NCBI RefSeq assembly: GCF_902364945.1 | Contig: NZ_CABJFS010000010.1 | Coordinates: forward strand, 27,432-91,431 | Source: Collinsella aerofaciens | GTDB taxonomy: Bacteria; Actinomycetota; Coriobacteriia; Coriobacteriales; Coriobacteriaceae | Direction of reading: 5' to 3' | DNA: 64,000 bases | Part shown: positions 9,155 through 17,143 of the stretch, piece by piece | How the letters are laid out: every line of letters begins with the position of its first letter | How positions within the stretch are numbered: position 1 is the stretch's first letter | Position numbers and translations under genes: made by a program | Notes under the pieces: model-generated | What the model was told of the DNA's origin: nothing | Database searches by the model: none | What the model saw: only the letters and a program-made list of their open reading frames with translations

Positions 9155-9994
9155 ATGGCGATCTATGTGACATCTGATGCTCACGGGCACGTGCGTGCGC
9201 TTGACGAGGCCCTGTCTAAGATTTCGCTGGCGTCCGACGACACGCTGTACGTGCTGGGCGACATGATCGATCGCGGGCCCGATCCGGTCGGCGTTATTAA
9301 GCTCGTGCGCTCGCTGCCCAACGCCCGCGTGCTCAAGGGCAATCACGAGCAGATCATGCTCGATGCCATCATTGGCCAGGATCCGCTCGATGCCGAGACC
9401 TGGGATATCAACGGTGGCTGGACGACGCGCGAGCAGCTCAACGACATGGAATTTGACGCATACGAGGAGCTCGTGCGATGGATGGCCGCGCTGCCGCTCT
9501 ACGCGGTGGCCGAGACCGAGGAGCGCCCGTATCTGCTGGTACATGCTGGAATCGAGATGAAGGCGGCGCGCGCGTTTTTGCTTGAGCATGGCGTCGATTG
9601 TGCCGATGGCGTTGGAGCGGTGGGTGCCGATCGCGAGCTGCTGCAGCAGATGCTCGCGGTGCAGTCGGCCGATGACCTGCTGTGGATTCGTCACGGCTAT
9701 TGGGATGCGCCGACCGGGCTGCTTTCTGCCGAGGGCAAGGGTCCGGTCGTGGTGAGCGGTCACACGCCAACGGTGTCGCTCGGGCGTTATTGCGAGGTCG
9801 GTGGTCTTGCGGGGCTCGATGAGGAGTCGGGCCGCGGGCAGATCGTGCGCCTGGGCGGCGAGGATGCCGCCGGTGTGCCCGATCGCATCGACATCGACTG
9901 CGCTGCCGCCACCGGCTCCGAGTTCGGTCGCGTGGGCATCCTGCGGCTCGATGATGGGGCGGAGTTCTACGCGAATATTCGCCCCGGGGAATAA
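9155..9994 (+). CDS. PPP-family metallophosphoesterase
   Basis: 279 residues. Has the full serine/threonine phosphatase-type metal signature: 'SDAHGH' near residue 8, 'GDMIDRGPDP' near 35, 'LKGNHEQ' near 60, 'VHAGIE' near 130 and 'VSGHTP' near 200, so it should be an active two-metal enzyme on a phosphoester such as a phosphoprotein, diadenosine polyphosphate or nucleotide. The family in bacteria includes PrpA/PrpB and ApaH-like enzymes and the sequence does not decide the substrate. ATG at 9155 has AAGGAGAGG upstream. Single gene; a 9-bp hairpin follows its stop at 10002-10023. Confidence 0.88.
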   Translation: MAIYVTSDAHGHVRALDEALSKISLASDDTLYVLGDMIDRGPDPVGVIKLVRSLPNARVLKGNHEQIMLDAIIGQDPLDAETWDINGGWTTREQLNDMEFDAYEELVRWMAALPLYAVAETEERPYLLVHAGIEMKAARAFLLEHGVDCADGVGAVGADRELLQQMLAVQSADDLLWIRHGYWDAPTGLLSAEGKGPVVVSGHTPTVSLGRYCEVGGLAGLDEESGRGQIVRLGGEDAAGVPDRIDIDCAAATGSEFGRVGILRLDDGAEFYANIRPGE

Positions 9995-10001
9995 CTTTGT
10001 T

Positions 10002-10023
10002 CCGCCGTTCTACCGAACGGCGG
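10002..10023. terminator. GC-rich hairpin after the phosphatase gene
   Basis: CCGCCGTTC, a TACC loop, then GAACGGCGG: a perfect 9-bp stem 8 bases after the stop. It has no U-run, so it may be an mRNA 3'-end stabiliser or a weak terminator rather than a classical intrinsic one. The rest of the gap to 10190 shows nothing else. Confidence 0.5.
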
Positions 10024-10190
10024 CCACGTTGATGCTGCGCAGCCCCGAAGCACCCCCATCTTGTCGCTCAAACCGTCGTTCGCGTACGGAAGTACGCGTC
10101 GCTCCTCTTTCGCGCCAACCTGGGGCACTTTGAGACTGCTCGCTGTCGGTGCCAAAACATCGACGTTTCTTTTCTTCAAATTGATTCGAA

Positions 10191-11765
10191 TTAGACGCCG
10201 TACGGGTTGCGGTCGCGCTCGATGCGTTGGCGGATGTGGGCGTATTCGATAATCAGCAGCACCAGGAGTAGGGCCATGATGGCTAGGTAGCTCACCACGG
10301 CGCCCATCAGACCCAGCAGGTTGATCAGGATCACCGGCAGCACTACGCTTACGGCGAAGCAGATCAGGTAGATTTTGGTGACGTCGCCGGCATGGCGCAG
10401 CACCGTGATGATGGCGTAGAGAAAGTCGATGGCCGCGGTGACGCCGCCGGCGACAACCATCAGCAGTGCCAGCGTGCGGTAGCGCTCAAAATTGAGGCCG
10501 TACATGAAGCTCATGAGGGGAATACCGGGACCTGCCATAAATGCGGCGCACACGCTGGTGATGACCACGATCAGTGCCATAACGGCAACAATAATCAGGT
10601 CAAAGCGACGACGCTTGCGAGGATTAGCCCAAATGCTCGACAAACGCAGAAGCTGCGGTTTATAGATAAATCCAATGCTCAACAAAATAGCCTGCGCCGG
10701 AAAGAACAGGGCATTAAAGTACAGCTGATACTTGTAGGCCAGCGTGCCTTCCATCACGAACTTGGGCATGCTCTCGATAAGGTTGAACAGGAACAGCGCG
10801 CCAAAAAGCGGGGCGCACTGGATAAACAGGTGACCGACCTCGCGCAGGCTCACGCGGCGCGATTTTTCGGTTTCGAGCAGGGCGAGCGGCGCGGTGACCA
10901 GAACGAGCGAGGCGATCGCGGTAACACCCATGGCCATGGCGGCGATGGGCATGCTGCGCGTGAGGAACAGTACCACGCTAAAGACCGCGATGACGCCGAC
11001 GGATCGTAGCGTTTGGCTCATGCCGGCCAGGTAGAGTTTGTCGGCCTGCTGCAGGCGGCCCTCGTACACGTCGGCAATGCCGTCGATCACCTTATACAGG
11101 TAGACGCCCAGGCCGATTGTGGCCATCTGCGCATCGTAGCCGCGGGCGCTGCTGTATACCAGGCCGCATGCCAGCGCGAGCGCTCCGCAGATCCAGCGGT
11201 TGAGCTGGTAAGAGGCAAAGGACGTCTTTTCGTCGATGTCCGAGACCTGGAAATTGCGCACGCCGTAGTTGCACGCGATCATGATGAGCGTGCCGGTGAC
11301 AAAGGCGATGGAGAATTTGCCAGCCTCCTCGGCGCCCACGAGCTGTGTGGACACGATGGTGAGCAGCGGAAACGCCATGCCCCATACGGCGGTGCCCAGG
11401 GTATTCCAAAGGTAGTCGCGACGGGTGGCGTGATCTTCGTACTCGGCTTCTTGCGTGGAGAAGCCGCCGCCGTAGACGGCTCCGAGCAGGCGGTTCCACC
11501 AGGCATTGACCATGCGGTGGATGGGGCCGGGCTGGCGATCGCGCTCGCGGCGACGGCGTGTGGCCTGGCTGCTGTCGGGACCGCCGGCGTTACGCTGGCT
11601 TAGCTCTTGGATTCGTGCGAGCTCCTCGGCGGTGTGCGATGCGGGGAACAGGCCGTTCTCGATGCGTCCGCCCTGCCCGTGCGCCCCGTCCGATACGGTG
11701 GGGTCGGCGACGCCATTGCGGCGGGCGATGGCGCGGCGAATGCTATCGATGGGCGTGATGCTCAA
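10191..11765 (-). CDS. Flippase-like polytopic membrane protein (polysaccharide/MATE superfamily)
   Basis: 524 residues from TTG 11765, which has AAAGGA upstream; the frame stays open further upstream but without a ribosome site and with a repeat-derived sequence. The first ~95 residues are hydrophilic; then about 12-14 hydrophobic segments follow, starting at 'LWNTLGTAVWGMAFPLLTIV'. The pattern, with a gap between two six-helix halves, resembles Wzx-type lipid-linked sugar flippases of the MOP/MATE superfamily. It would move a lipid-linked glycan across the cytoplasmic membrane. No glycan genes adjoin it; the glycosyltransferase cluster and a WecA-type gene are elsewhere in the window. The substrate is unknown. 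Confidence 0.75.
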   Translation of the reverse strand: MSITPIDSIRRAIARRNGVADPTVSDGAHGQGGRIENGLFPASHTAEELARIQELSQRNAGGPDSSQATRRRRERDRQPGPIHRMVNAWWNRLLGAVYGGGFSTQEAEYEDHATRRDYLWNTLGTAVWGMAFPLLTIVSTQLVGAEEAGKFSIAFVTGTLIMIACNYGVRNFQVSDIDEKTSFASYQLNRWICGALALACGLVYSSARGYDAQMATIGLGVYLYKVIDGIADVYEGRLQQADKLYLAGMSQTLRSVGVIAVFSVVLFLTRSMPIAAMAMGVTAIASLVLVTAPLALLETEKSRRVSLREVGHLFIQCAPLFGALFLFNLIESMPKFVMEGTLAYKYQLYFNALFFPAQAILLSIGFIYKPQLLRLSSIWANPRKRRRFDLIIVAVMALIVVITSVCAAFMAGPGIPLMSFMYGLNFERYRTLALLMVVAGGVTAAIDFLYAIITVLRHAGDVTKIYLICFAVSVVLPVILINLLGLMGAVVSYLAIMALLLVLLIIEYAHIRQRIERDRNPYGV

Positions 11766-11865
11766 AGCGGAGTCCTTTCTATTGCTGCGCTCTAGTATAG
11801 ACGCGACGGTGTTCGTTCGTGTTTTTGAACAGGTTGTTCGATAATTTCGGCGGCGCCATTCAGTA

Positions 11866-11943
11866 GCCGGCACTCGGGGACGTTCCTTATGTGCCGGCAC
11901 TTTAGGAACGTCCCCGAGTGCCGGCATCCGGGGACGCTCCTTG
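11866..11943. repeat. Intergenic repeat family B, copy 1 (22-bp inverted repeat)
   Basis: A perfect 22-bp inverted repeat: arms at 11866-11887 and 11904-11925, each containing GCCGGCACT and GGGGACGTTCC. The 16-base loop itself carries the palindrome GTGCCGGCAC, and a third GGGGACGCTCCTT follows at 11930-11943. A diverged copy with the same blocks in the same order is at 24742-24802. It sits in the gap between the divergent flippase-like and pckA genes. Confidence 0.75.
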
Positions 11944-11961
11944 GTTGTTGCCTGTTCAAGA

Positions 11962-12004
11962 GTGTCCCCAACGATTAGTCGTTTAAAAACGTCCCCAATG
12001 ACTA
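11962..12004. repeat. Intergenic repeat family C, copy 1
   Basis: Two copies of a 'GTCCCCAAYGAYTAG' unit about 12 bases apart, joined by TCGTTTAAAAAC. A second, diverged example of the whole arrangement lies at 31380-31425. The core GTCCCC is shared with repeat families A and B in this window. Confidence 0.6.
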
Positions 12005-12144
12005 GGCCGCTTGCCTGCGATTTTTGACCGTTGGGCGGGCTTGCCGCCCTTGCCGCAAAAACGTTTTTGCATATCGGGTACAACGGGCTTTACGTGAGTA
12101 AAGTGCGCGTCGTGTCCTCGTGTCGCGTTTTTAAAGGAGGCCCC

Positions 12145-13815
12145 ATGCCTGGTGTTACCCCTGCAGATGTTTTGTCCAACTTTGGTATTACGCTGGTCGA
12201 AGATCCCGCCGAGAATCAGCCCCGTCTGCTGGTCGATCTACCCGCCGCGGAGCTCATCGAGCACGCTATCCGCCGCGAAGAAGGCCGCATGGCATCCAAC
12301 GGCGCGCTGGTGATCGAGACGGGGGAGCGCACTGGTCGTTCCCCCAATGACCGCTTTATCGTTGACACGCCCGACGTGCACGACAAGATCGCCTGGGGCG
12401 CCGTCAACCGACCGCTTTCGATCGAGAGCTACGAGACCATCAAGGCCGGCATCGTCGACTACCTCAACGAGCGCGACGTGTTCGTCACCCGCGGCATGGC
12501 CGGCGCCGACCGCAACCACACGCGCCGACTGCTCGTCGCCTGCGAGCGCGCCAGCCAGGCACTCTTCATTAAGCAGATGCTCGCCCGCCCGCTTGCCCGC
12601 GAAATCGCGCGCACCGGCGAGCCGGACTTCTGTGTGCTCGCCGCGCCGGGCTACCAGTGCGATCCCGCCATCAAGGGCCTCAACTCCAGCGCCGCCGTGG
12701 TCATCAACTTCCAGGAGCGCGTGATTTTGGTCGCGGGTACCGGCTACTCCGGCGAGATCAAAAAGTCCATCTTCAGCGTCATGAATTACCTGCTGCCCGT
12801 CGAGGACGACGTGCTGCCCATGCATTGCTCGGCCAGTATGGATCCCGTCACGCACGAGACCGCGGTGTTCTTTGGCCTGTCGGGCACCGGCAAGACCACG
12901 CTTTCGGCCAACCCCACGCGGCTGCTGATCGGCGACGACGAGCACGGTTGGTCCGACATGGGCATCTTCAACATCGAGGGTGGCTGCTACGCCAAATGCG
13001 AGGGCCTGGACGCGTTCCACGAGCCTGAGATCTTCAACGCCGTCCGCTTTGGCGCGATCTGCGAAAACGTGGTGCTCGACGAGAGCCGCAAGCCCAACTA
13101 CGATGACGTCTCGGTCACGCACAACACGCGCGTGGCCTACCCTGTGGAGCACATTCCCAACGCGTGGACCAAGGGCATGGGCACCACTCCGAGCGTCGTG
13201 CTGTTTTTGACCTGCGACGCCTTTGGCGTGCTGCCGCCCATCTCGCGCCTGACGGCCGACGCCGCCATGTATCACTTTGTGACGGGCTTTACGGCCAAGA
13301 TCCCCGGCACCGAGGTCGGCGTCACCGAGCCCACGCCCACGTTCTCTTCGCTGTTTGGCGAGCCGTTTATGCCGCTCGACCCCATGGTCTATGCCAAGAT
13401 GCTCGGTGAGCGCATCGCCGACGGCCGCACGCGTGTGTACCTGGTCAACACCGGCTGGATTGGCGGCGGCTACGGCGTGGGCCATCGCATCGAGCTTGCC
13501 TACACGCGCGCCCTGGTGGCCCGCGCCCTCGACGGTACCATCGAGGACAGCGAATTCGTGCATGACGATATCTTTAACGTTGACATTCCCACCACGTGCC
13601 ACGGCGTGCCCGACGGCATCCTGGTGCCGCGCCAGTACTGGCAGAGCACCGCGCGCTACGACGAGGCGGCGCACAACTTGGCCGTGATGTTCGAGGAGAA
13701 CTTCGAGAAGAAGTACTCGCACCTGCCCGAGTCCGTGAAGGCCGCCGGTCCGCACGCTCAGGTGCACGCCGACGCCCGTCATCGCGGCCGCGGCCTGCTG
13801 GGACTCCGACACTAG
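12145..13815 (+). CDS. pckA: Phosphoenolpyruvate carboxykinase (ATP)
   Basis: 556 residues. Interconverts oxaloacetate + ATP and phosphoenolpyruvate + CO2 + ADP in the cytoplasm; in fermenting anaerobes often run toward oxaloacetate. The ATP-type kinase loop 'GLSGTGKTTLS' is near residues 244-254, preceded by 'MNYLLPVEDDVLPMHCSAS' and followed by the metal-binding 'LIGDDEHGW'; 'GERTGRSPNDRFIV' near residue 58 and 'NTGWIGGGYGVG' are also family blocks. ATG at 12145 has AAAGGAGG upstream; an in-frame extension to 12031 lacks a ribosome site. Slightly longer than the ~540-residue family norm because of the C-terminal basic tail. It is followed after 19 bases by a family A hairpin. Confidence 0.95.
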   Translation: MPGVTPADVLSNFGITLVEDPAENQPRLLVDLPAAELIEHAIRREEGRMASNGALVIETGERTGRSPNDRFIVDTPDVHDKIAWGAVNRPLSIESYETIKAGIVDYLNERDVFVTRGMAGADRNHTRRLLVACERASQALFIKQMLARPLAREIARTGEPDFCVLAAPGYQCDPAIKGLNSSAAVVINFQERVILVAGTGYSGEIKKSIFSVMNYLLPVEDDVLPMHCSASMDPVTHETAVFFGLSGTGKTTLSANPTRLLIGDDEHGWSDMGIFNIEGGCYAKCEGLDAFHEPEIFNAVRFGAICENVVLDESRKPNYDDVSVTHNTRVAYPVEHIPNAWTKGMGTTPSVVLFLTCDAFGVLPPISRLTADAAMYHFVTGFTAKIPGTEVGVTEPTPTFSSLFGEPFMPLDPMVYAKMLGERIADGRTRVYLVNTGWIGGGYGVGHRIELAYTRALVARALDGTIEDSEFVHDDIFNVDIPTTCHGVPDGILVPRQYWQSTARYDEAAHNLAVMFEENFEKKYSHLPESVKAAGPHAQVHADARHRGRGLLGLRH

Positions 13816-13834
13816 CGTCGCCGCGAGTCCATAT

Positions 13835-13870
13835 CCGCCACAAAGGGGACAGGCACCTTTGTGGCGGTTT
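13835..13870. terminator. Family A hairpin, copy 1 (after pckA)
   Basis: Stem CCGCCACAAAGG/CCTTTGTGGCGG around loop GGACAGGCA, followed by TTTT. Relative to the other copies the stem reads CCGCC/GGCGG instead of CCACC/GGTGG, so paired positions have changed together. The loop is the reverse complement of copies 2, 4, 5 and 6. It begins 19 bases after the pckA stop. Confidence 0.8.
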
Positions 13871-13898
13871 TGCTTGGGCGAATGACTCGGGTTACAAT
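13870..13898 (+). promoter_or_regulatory. Sigma70-type promoter for the B3/4-domain gene
   Basis: TTGCTT at 13870-13875, a 17-base spacer, then TACAAT at 13893-13898. The -35 box touches the T-run of the family A hairpin. Transcription would start near 13905, giving a leader of about 138 bases before the next gene. Confidence 0.65.
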
Positions 13899-13904
13899 AC
13901 GCCT

Positions 13905-14042
13905 GACATATCGCCCCCTTCTCCGGATGGGGGCAGCGTAAGCGCTCTTGTGGCGGCACCGTAGGACTTTGAAGGTGGCCGTCGTAAGGGCGCTTTTTGT
14001 TTAGGCACCCGGGCTCGGGCGCATGCTATGAAGGGAGAGCAC
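13905..14042 (+). promoter_or_regulatory. Structured 5' leader with terminator-like hairpin
   Basis: A GCCCCC/GGGGGC hairpin (13913-13934) is followed by a long stem: AGCGCTCTT (13941-13949) pairs with AAGGGCGCT (13986-13994) and CGGCACC pairs inside with GGTGGCCG, ending in TTTTT at 13994-13998, 44 bases before the start codon. This has the form of an attenuator or riboswitch expression platform. I do not recognise a known riboswitch class; the GGCACCG segment recalls a T-box antiterminator, but the UGG that pairs with tRNA is not kept and there is no stem I. Confidence 0.45.
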
Positions 14043-14762
14043 ATGAAGAGTTTCGTTGCCGAGGATTCGTTTTGGGAGCTATTTCCGCAGGCGGCTGTCG
14101 GTGTTGTGGTCGTAAAGGGCATGAAGCCCGCGGCTCAGATTCCTCAAGAGGACGTTGATGCGATTGCCGCGTTGCTCGACCGCGCCAATATCGATGCGGA
14201 GCGTCACCTGACGAGTGATACCATCAGCGAGAATGCGCCGGTTAAGGCATGGCGCGAGGCATATCGCCTATTCAAGACCAAGAAGGGCGCGCGTTGCTCA
14301 ATTGAGAACCTGCTCAAGCGCGTGCTCAAAGGAAAGCCGGTGGGCCACATTACGCCCGCGGTGGACATCTACAACACGGTGTCGCTGTCCTACGCGCTGC
14401 CCGTAGGCGGCGAGGATTTGCACGCGATTGAGGGAGACCTTTGCCTGAAGGTGACCGACGGTGGCGATTCATTTCTGCCGCTTGGCGAGGAGACAGATGA
14501 CCCGACGCTGCCCGGCGAGCTCGCCTACATCGATGATGCGGGCGCCGTATGCCGCTGCTGGAACTGGCGCGATGGCGTTCGAACGGCGTTGTCCGATGAT
14601 TCGGCCGATGCTTTCCTGGCGATTGAGTGCGTGGAGCCCGAGCGGATGGGGGATTGCCAGGCCGCGATCGATCGCTTAGCCGAGCTGCTCGAGCGCTATC
14701 TGGGAGCGACGGTTGTCGTTAAAACGCTTGTGACCCGCGACAATCCTTGCGTGGGGCTGTAG
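14043..14762 (+). CDS. B3/B4 tRNA-binding domain protein
   Basis: 239 residues. Has the B3/4 fold of phenylalanyl-tRNA synthetase beta chains as a free-standing protein; free B3/4 proteins are thought to edit mischarged tRNA or bind tRNA-like ligands, but their substrate is mostly unknown. Supporting segments are 'SIENLLKRVLKGKPVGHITP', 'VDIYNTVSLSYALPVGGED' and the basic 'CRCWNWRDG' near the C-terminus. ATG 14043 is preferred over 14028 because GGGAGA lies between the two. A promoter and structured leader lie upstream, and a family A hairpin lies 29 bases downstream, so it is a single-gene transcript probably controlled by attenuation. Confidence 0.78.
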   Translation: MKSFVAEDSFWELFPQAAVGVVVVKGMKPAAQIPQEDVDAIAALLDRANIDAERHLTSDTISENAPVKAWREAYRLFKTKKGARCSIENLLKRVLKGKPVGHITPAVDIYNTVSLSYALPVGGEDLHAIEGDLCLKVTDGGDSFLPLGEETDDPTLPGELAYIDDAGAVCRCWNWRDGVRTALSDDSADAFLAIECVEPERMGDCQAAIDRLAELLERYLGATVVVKTLVTRDNPCVGL

Positions 14763-14791
14763 CGAAGTCTGCGGATCAAACTCGATGCCCC

Positions 14792-14833
14792 AAACCACCA
14801 CAAAGGTGCCTGTCCCCTTTGTGGTGGTTTTTA
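14792..14833. terminator. Family A hairpin, copy 2 (after B3/4 gene)
   Basis: Stem AACCACCACAAAGG/CCTTTGTGGTGGTT around loop TGCCTGTCC, with A-run before and TTTTT after, 29 bases after the stop codon. It is able to act as an intrinsic terminator on either strand. Confidence 0.82.
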
Positions 14834-14934
14834 TGTTGATGGGTTAACAAATGGGATATTTGGGTACGGGTGTTGCCTTGTGCGGCTAAGATGTTTACCC
14901 GTTAGCATCATGTAAGCGAAAGGCGGTCGTCACC

Positions 14935-15384
14935 ATGCAGCAGAACGACGAGACACGTTTTGAGGACTTTGTCGGACTGATCAGCGGCCTCTACAAGGAG
15001 ATTCAGCGTATCAAGACGTCCGAAGGCGCAAGGCTGGGCCTCAAGGGCTCCGACGTTATGTGCCTGTACTATCTTGAGCGCAGCAAGGACGGCCTGACTG
15101 GCGCCGACCTCGCCCGCATGGCCGGCGTTACCCGTGCCGCCGTTTCGCGCACACTGGCACATCTGGAGGAGGGCGGCTACGTCGAGGTTGACGACTCGGG
15201 TGATGCGGCCGTCAAGTATCGTGCTCCGGTGCGCCTGACTGCCCTGGGCGGCGAGAGCATGAGCGAGGCCGATCGCATCATTCGCGAGGTGCTCGATACC
15301 ACCGGCAAGGCCATGGGCGTGGAGCAGCGCGAGCAGATGTATGCATCGCTGCGCACGATCCTCAACACCCTGCGCGAGATCTAG
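14935..15384 (+). CDS. MarR-family transcriptional regulator
   Basis: 149 residues. A winged-helix dimeric repressor of the MarR type: N-terminal dimerisation helix, then 'GSDVMCLYYLERSKDGLTGA' leading into the recognition region 'RMAGVTRAAVSRTLAHLEE' (residues ~61-80) and the wing 'GYVEVDDSGDAAVKYRAPV', then a long C-terminal helix. It would bind a small phenolic or other ligand to relieve repression; the ligand is unknown. ATG 14935 has AAGGCGG upstream. CAAAT/ATTTG half-sites about 85 bases upstream could be an autoregulatory operator, weakly supported. The next gene, degV, lies 119 bases downstream on the same strand. Confidence 0.88.
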   Translation: MQQNDETRFEDFVGLISGLYKEIQRIKTSEGARLGLKGSDVMCLYYLERSKDGLTGADLARMAGVTRAAVSRTLAHLEEGGYVEVDDSGDAAVKYRAPVRLTALGGESMSEADRIIREVLDTTGKAMGVEQREQMYASLRTILNTLREI

Positions 15385-15503
15385 AGCCGCGCTGGCGCTA
15401 GCTTTCAGCCAAGAACTGCATCGTCCCGTTTGAGCGCGTACGCCGTGCCGGGACATTGCTGTCAAAATTCCCTGCGCGAGACCTGCGCAAGAAAGGATTC
15501 GTT

Positions 15504-16358
15504 ATGTCCGTCCGCATTATTACCGATTCCGCAAGCGATATGTCGCCGGCGGAGCACCCCGCTCTGCGTGTTCTGCCGCTGTCCGTCACCTTTGGCACCG
15601 ATGTGTATATGGATGGCGTCGACATCGATCACCAGCGCTTTTACGAGATGCTTGTGGAGCGCGATGAGCTGCCCAAGACCGGTCAGGTCAACCCGTACGC
15701 CTTTTCGCAGGCGATTGCCGAAGCGCGTGAGGCCGGCGATGAGGCCGTGATTATTACCGTGGGAGCCAAGCTCTCGGGCACCAACCAGAGTGCTCGTACG
15801 GCACTTGCCGAGGCGCCGGGCGGCGACATGTTCGTCGTGGACAGCAATAACGTGACCTTGGGCGAGCGCGTGCTGGTCGAGTATGCGCTGCGCCTGGTGG
15901 ACGAGGGCCAGGGCGCGGCTCAGGTTGCGGCGGCTGTCGAGGCCGTGCGCGACCGCGTGGTCGTCATCGGCCTGCTCGAGACGTTGGAGTACCTGGTGCG
16001 CGGCGGTCGCCTGTCTGCTGCGGCCGGTGCCGTGGGTACGCTGCTCAACGTAAAGCCCGTGGTGGCTGCCGAGGACGGTCTGATCGTGCAGCTGGGCAAG
16101 GCGCGCGGTTCCAAGAACGGACGTAACCTGCTCAACCAGAAGGTCGAAAAGGCGGGCGGCATCGACTTTTCCATGCCGCTGGCGCTCGGCTATACGGGCC
16201 TTTCGGATGCGGTGCTCAAGAAGTATATCGAGGACAGCGCGGCACTGTGGGCTGGCCACACCGAGGGCGAACTGCCCGTTCACACCATCGGCGCCACCAT
16301 CGGCACCCATGTAGGCCCCGGCGCCGTAGCCGTAGCCTTCTTCCAGCCCGTTAACTAG
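15504..16358 (+). CDS. DegV-family fatty-acid-binding protein
   Basis: 284 residues. DegV proteins (FakB type) bind a fatty acid in the cytoplasm; in Gram-positives they present it to the kinase FakA for phosphorylation and phospholipid synthesis. The family start 'MSVRIITDSASDMS' is clear, with the Thr-Asp-Ser segment that contacts the carboxylate, then 'GAKLSGTNQSA' and 'GGRLSAAAGAVGTLLNVKP' and the C-terminal 'IGTHVGPGAVAVAFF'. ATG 15504 follows AGAAAGGA by 6 bases. No fakA-like gene is in the window, so pairing with a kinase is inference. A family A hairpin starts 11 bases after the stop. Confidence 0.93.
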   Translation: MSVRIITDSASDMSPAEHPALRVLPLSVTFGTDVYMDGVDIDHQRFYEMLVERDELPKTGQVNPYAFSQAIAEAREAGDEAVIITVGAKLSGTNQSARTALAEAPGGDMFVVDSNNVTLGERVLVEYALRLVDEGQGAAQVAAAVEAVRDRVVVIGLLETLEYLVRGGRLSAAAGAVGTLLNVKPVVAAEDGLIVQLGKARGSKNGRNLLNQKVEKAGGIDFSMPLALGYTGLSDAVLKKYIEDSAALWAGHTEGELPVHTIGATIGTHVGPGAVAVAFFQPVN

Positions 16359-16368
16359 CCCACCTGCC

Positions 16369-16408
16369 AAAACCACCACAAAGGGGACGGGCACCTTTGT
16401 GGTGGTTT
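16369..16408. terminator. Family A hairpin, copy 3 (between degV and the alkyltransferase gene)
   Basis: AAAACCACCACAAAGG pairs with CCTTTGTGGTGGTTT around loop GGACGGGCA, the reverse orientation of copy 2 with one loop change. It starts 11 bases after the degV stop and ends 30 bases before the next start codon, so it overlaps the likely promoter region of that gene. Confidence 0.8.
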
Positions 16409-16437
16409 ATGCTATTCCGGGTGGAAGGGAGCGAGCA

Positions 16438-16758
16438 ATGGCGTCTGAGGGCTTTTTTGAGCGGGTGTACGAGGTGGTCGAGCAGATTCCCGAGGGGATG
16501 GTCGCCACGTATGGTCAGGTGGCGCTGCTTGCTGGACGTCCACGAAGTGCGCGGTACGTGGGGTATGCCCTGCATGGCAATCCGCGCCCCGGCGAGATTC
16601 CCTGTCACCGCGTGGTGTTTGCCGATGGCCGCATATGCGATGGTTTTGCTTTTGGCGGTCCCGATGCTCAACGTGAGCTTTTGCTAGGGGAGGGTGTGGC
16701 GTTTAAGGACGACATGCACGTCGACTTGGCCGCCTGTCGCTGGCCTGCAGGGCTCTAG
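16438..16758 (+). CDS. MGMT-family DNA alkyltransferase-like protein
   Basis: 106 residues, equal to the DNA-binding/active-site domain of O6-methylguanine-DNA methyltransferase without the N-terminal domain. Residues ~22-45 form the helix-turn-helix with the arginine finger ('RPRSARYVGYAL'), and the active-site block is 'GEIPCHRVVF' with Cys56 retained. Alkyltransferase-like proteins (ATL/YbaZ) of this size usually carry Trp or Ala instead of that Cys, so this short form may still be a suicide methyltransferase. ATG 16438 follows GGAAGGGAG. It is a single gene bracketed by family A hairpins on both sides. Confidence 0.85.
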   Translation: MASEGFFERVYEVVEQIPEGMVATYGQVALLAGRPRSARYVGYALHGNPRPGEIPCHRVVFADGRICDGFAFGGPDAQRELLLGEGVAFKDDMHVDLAACRWPAGL

Positions 16759-16774
16759 CGGCTCTGCCGTGGTT

Positions 16775-16813
16775 AAAACCACCACAAAGGTGCCTGTCCC
16801 CTTTGTGGTGGTT
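16775..16813. terminator. Family A hairpin, copy 4 (after the alkyltransferase gene)
   Basis: AAAACCACCACAAAGG, loop TGCCTGTCC, CCTTTGTGGTGGTT, beginning 16 bases after the stop codon. The T-run is short (TT CT AGTTT), so termination efficiency may be lower than for the other copies. Confidence 0.8.
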
Positions 16814-17080
16814 CTAGTTTACCTGAGCTAACTTATGGAGAAGCTATGGGGGAACATATTGACGCTACAAAGTAAACCACGGTGAACTATATTGTATTCA
16901 GCAACGGAGCAGGCAATAGGCGATGAAAAAGCCTGCCCTGTTGAGTTTGATTCGCATTCCTCCCCTCTGTGCGATTCAACGGTGTACTTCGGGAACAGGC
17001 CCGCTGGCAACTAACTGCCAGCGGGCCTGTTCCTGTTTGTCGGGGGAGTGCAATGGGCAGAGCCGAACCGGTCGGGCACC
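16814..17080. other. Gene-free stretch with a strong 17-bp hairpin
   Basis: No reading frame with support. The clearest structure is a perfect 17-bp stem, GAACAGGCCCGCTGGCA at 16993-17009 pairing with 17016-17032 around ACTAAC, followed by CTGTTTGT on the plus strand. Upstream is a second hairpin, GCAGGC (about 16912) with GCCTGC (about 16930). This could be a short non-coding RNA ending in an intrinsic terminator, or only the 3' boundary between convergent genes. Confidence 0.4.
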
Positions 17081-17108
17081 AAAAAAGGCGGACGCACTAG
17101 CGCCCGCC
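17081..17108 (-). terminator. Intrinsic terminator of trpS
   Basis: On the minus strand GGCGGGCG, loop CTAG, TGCGTCCGCC, then TTTTTT (plus-strand A-run 17081-17086). It lies 36 bases beyond the trpS stop. Confidence 0.85.
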
Positions 17109-17143
17109 CTATAGCAATCGAAAGTTCTAGCCAGCAGATCGAT

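Noticed and set aside
12238..13959. 573-residue open frame on the minus strand opposite pckA
   Set aside because: It overlaps a well-supported pckA, has no ribosome site and is low in hydrophobic residues and rich in His/Arg/Gly; typical antisense shadow in GC-rich DNA.
13905..14042. T-box riboswitch before the B3/4 gene
   Set aside because: The leader is too short for a stem I, and the antiterminator bulge needed to pair with the tRNA CCA end is not kept.
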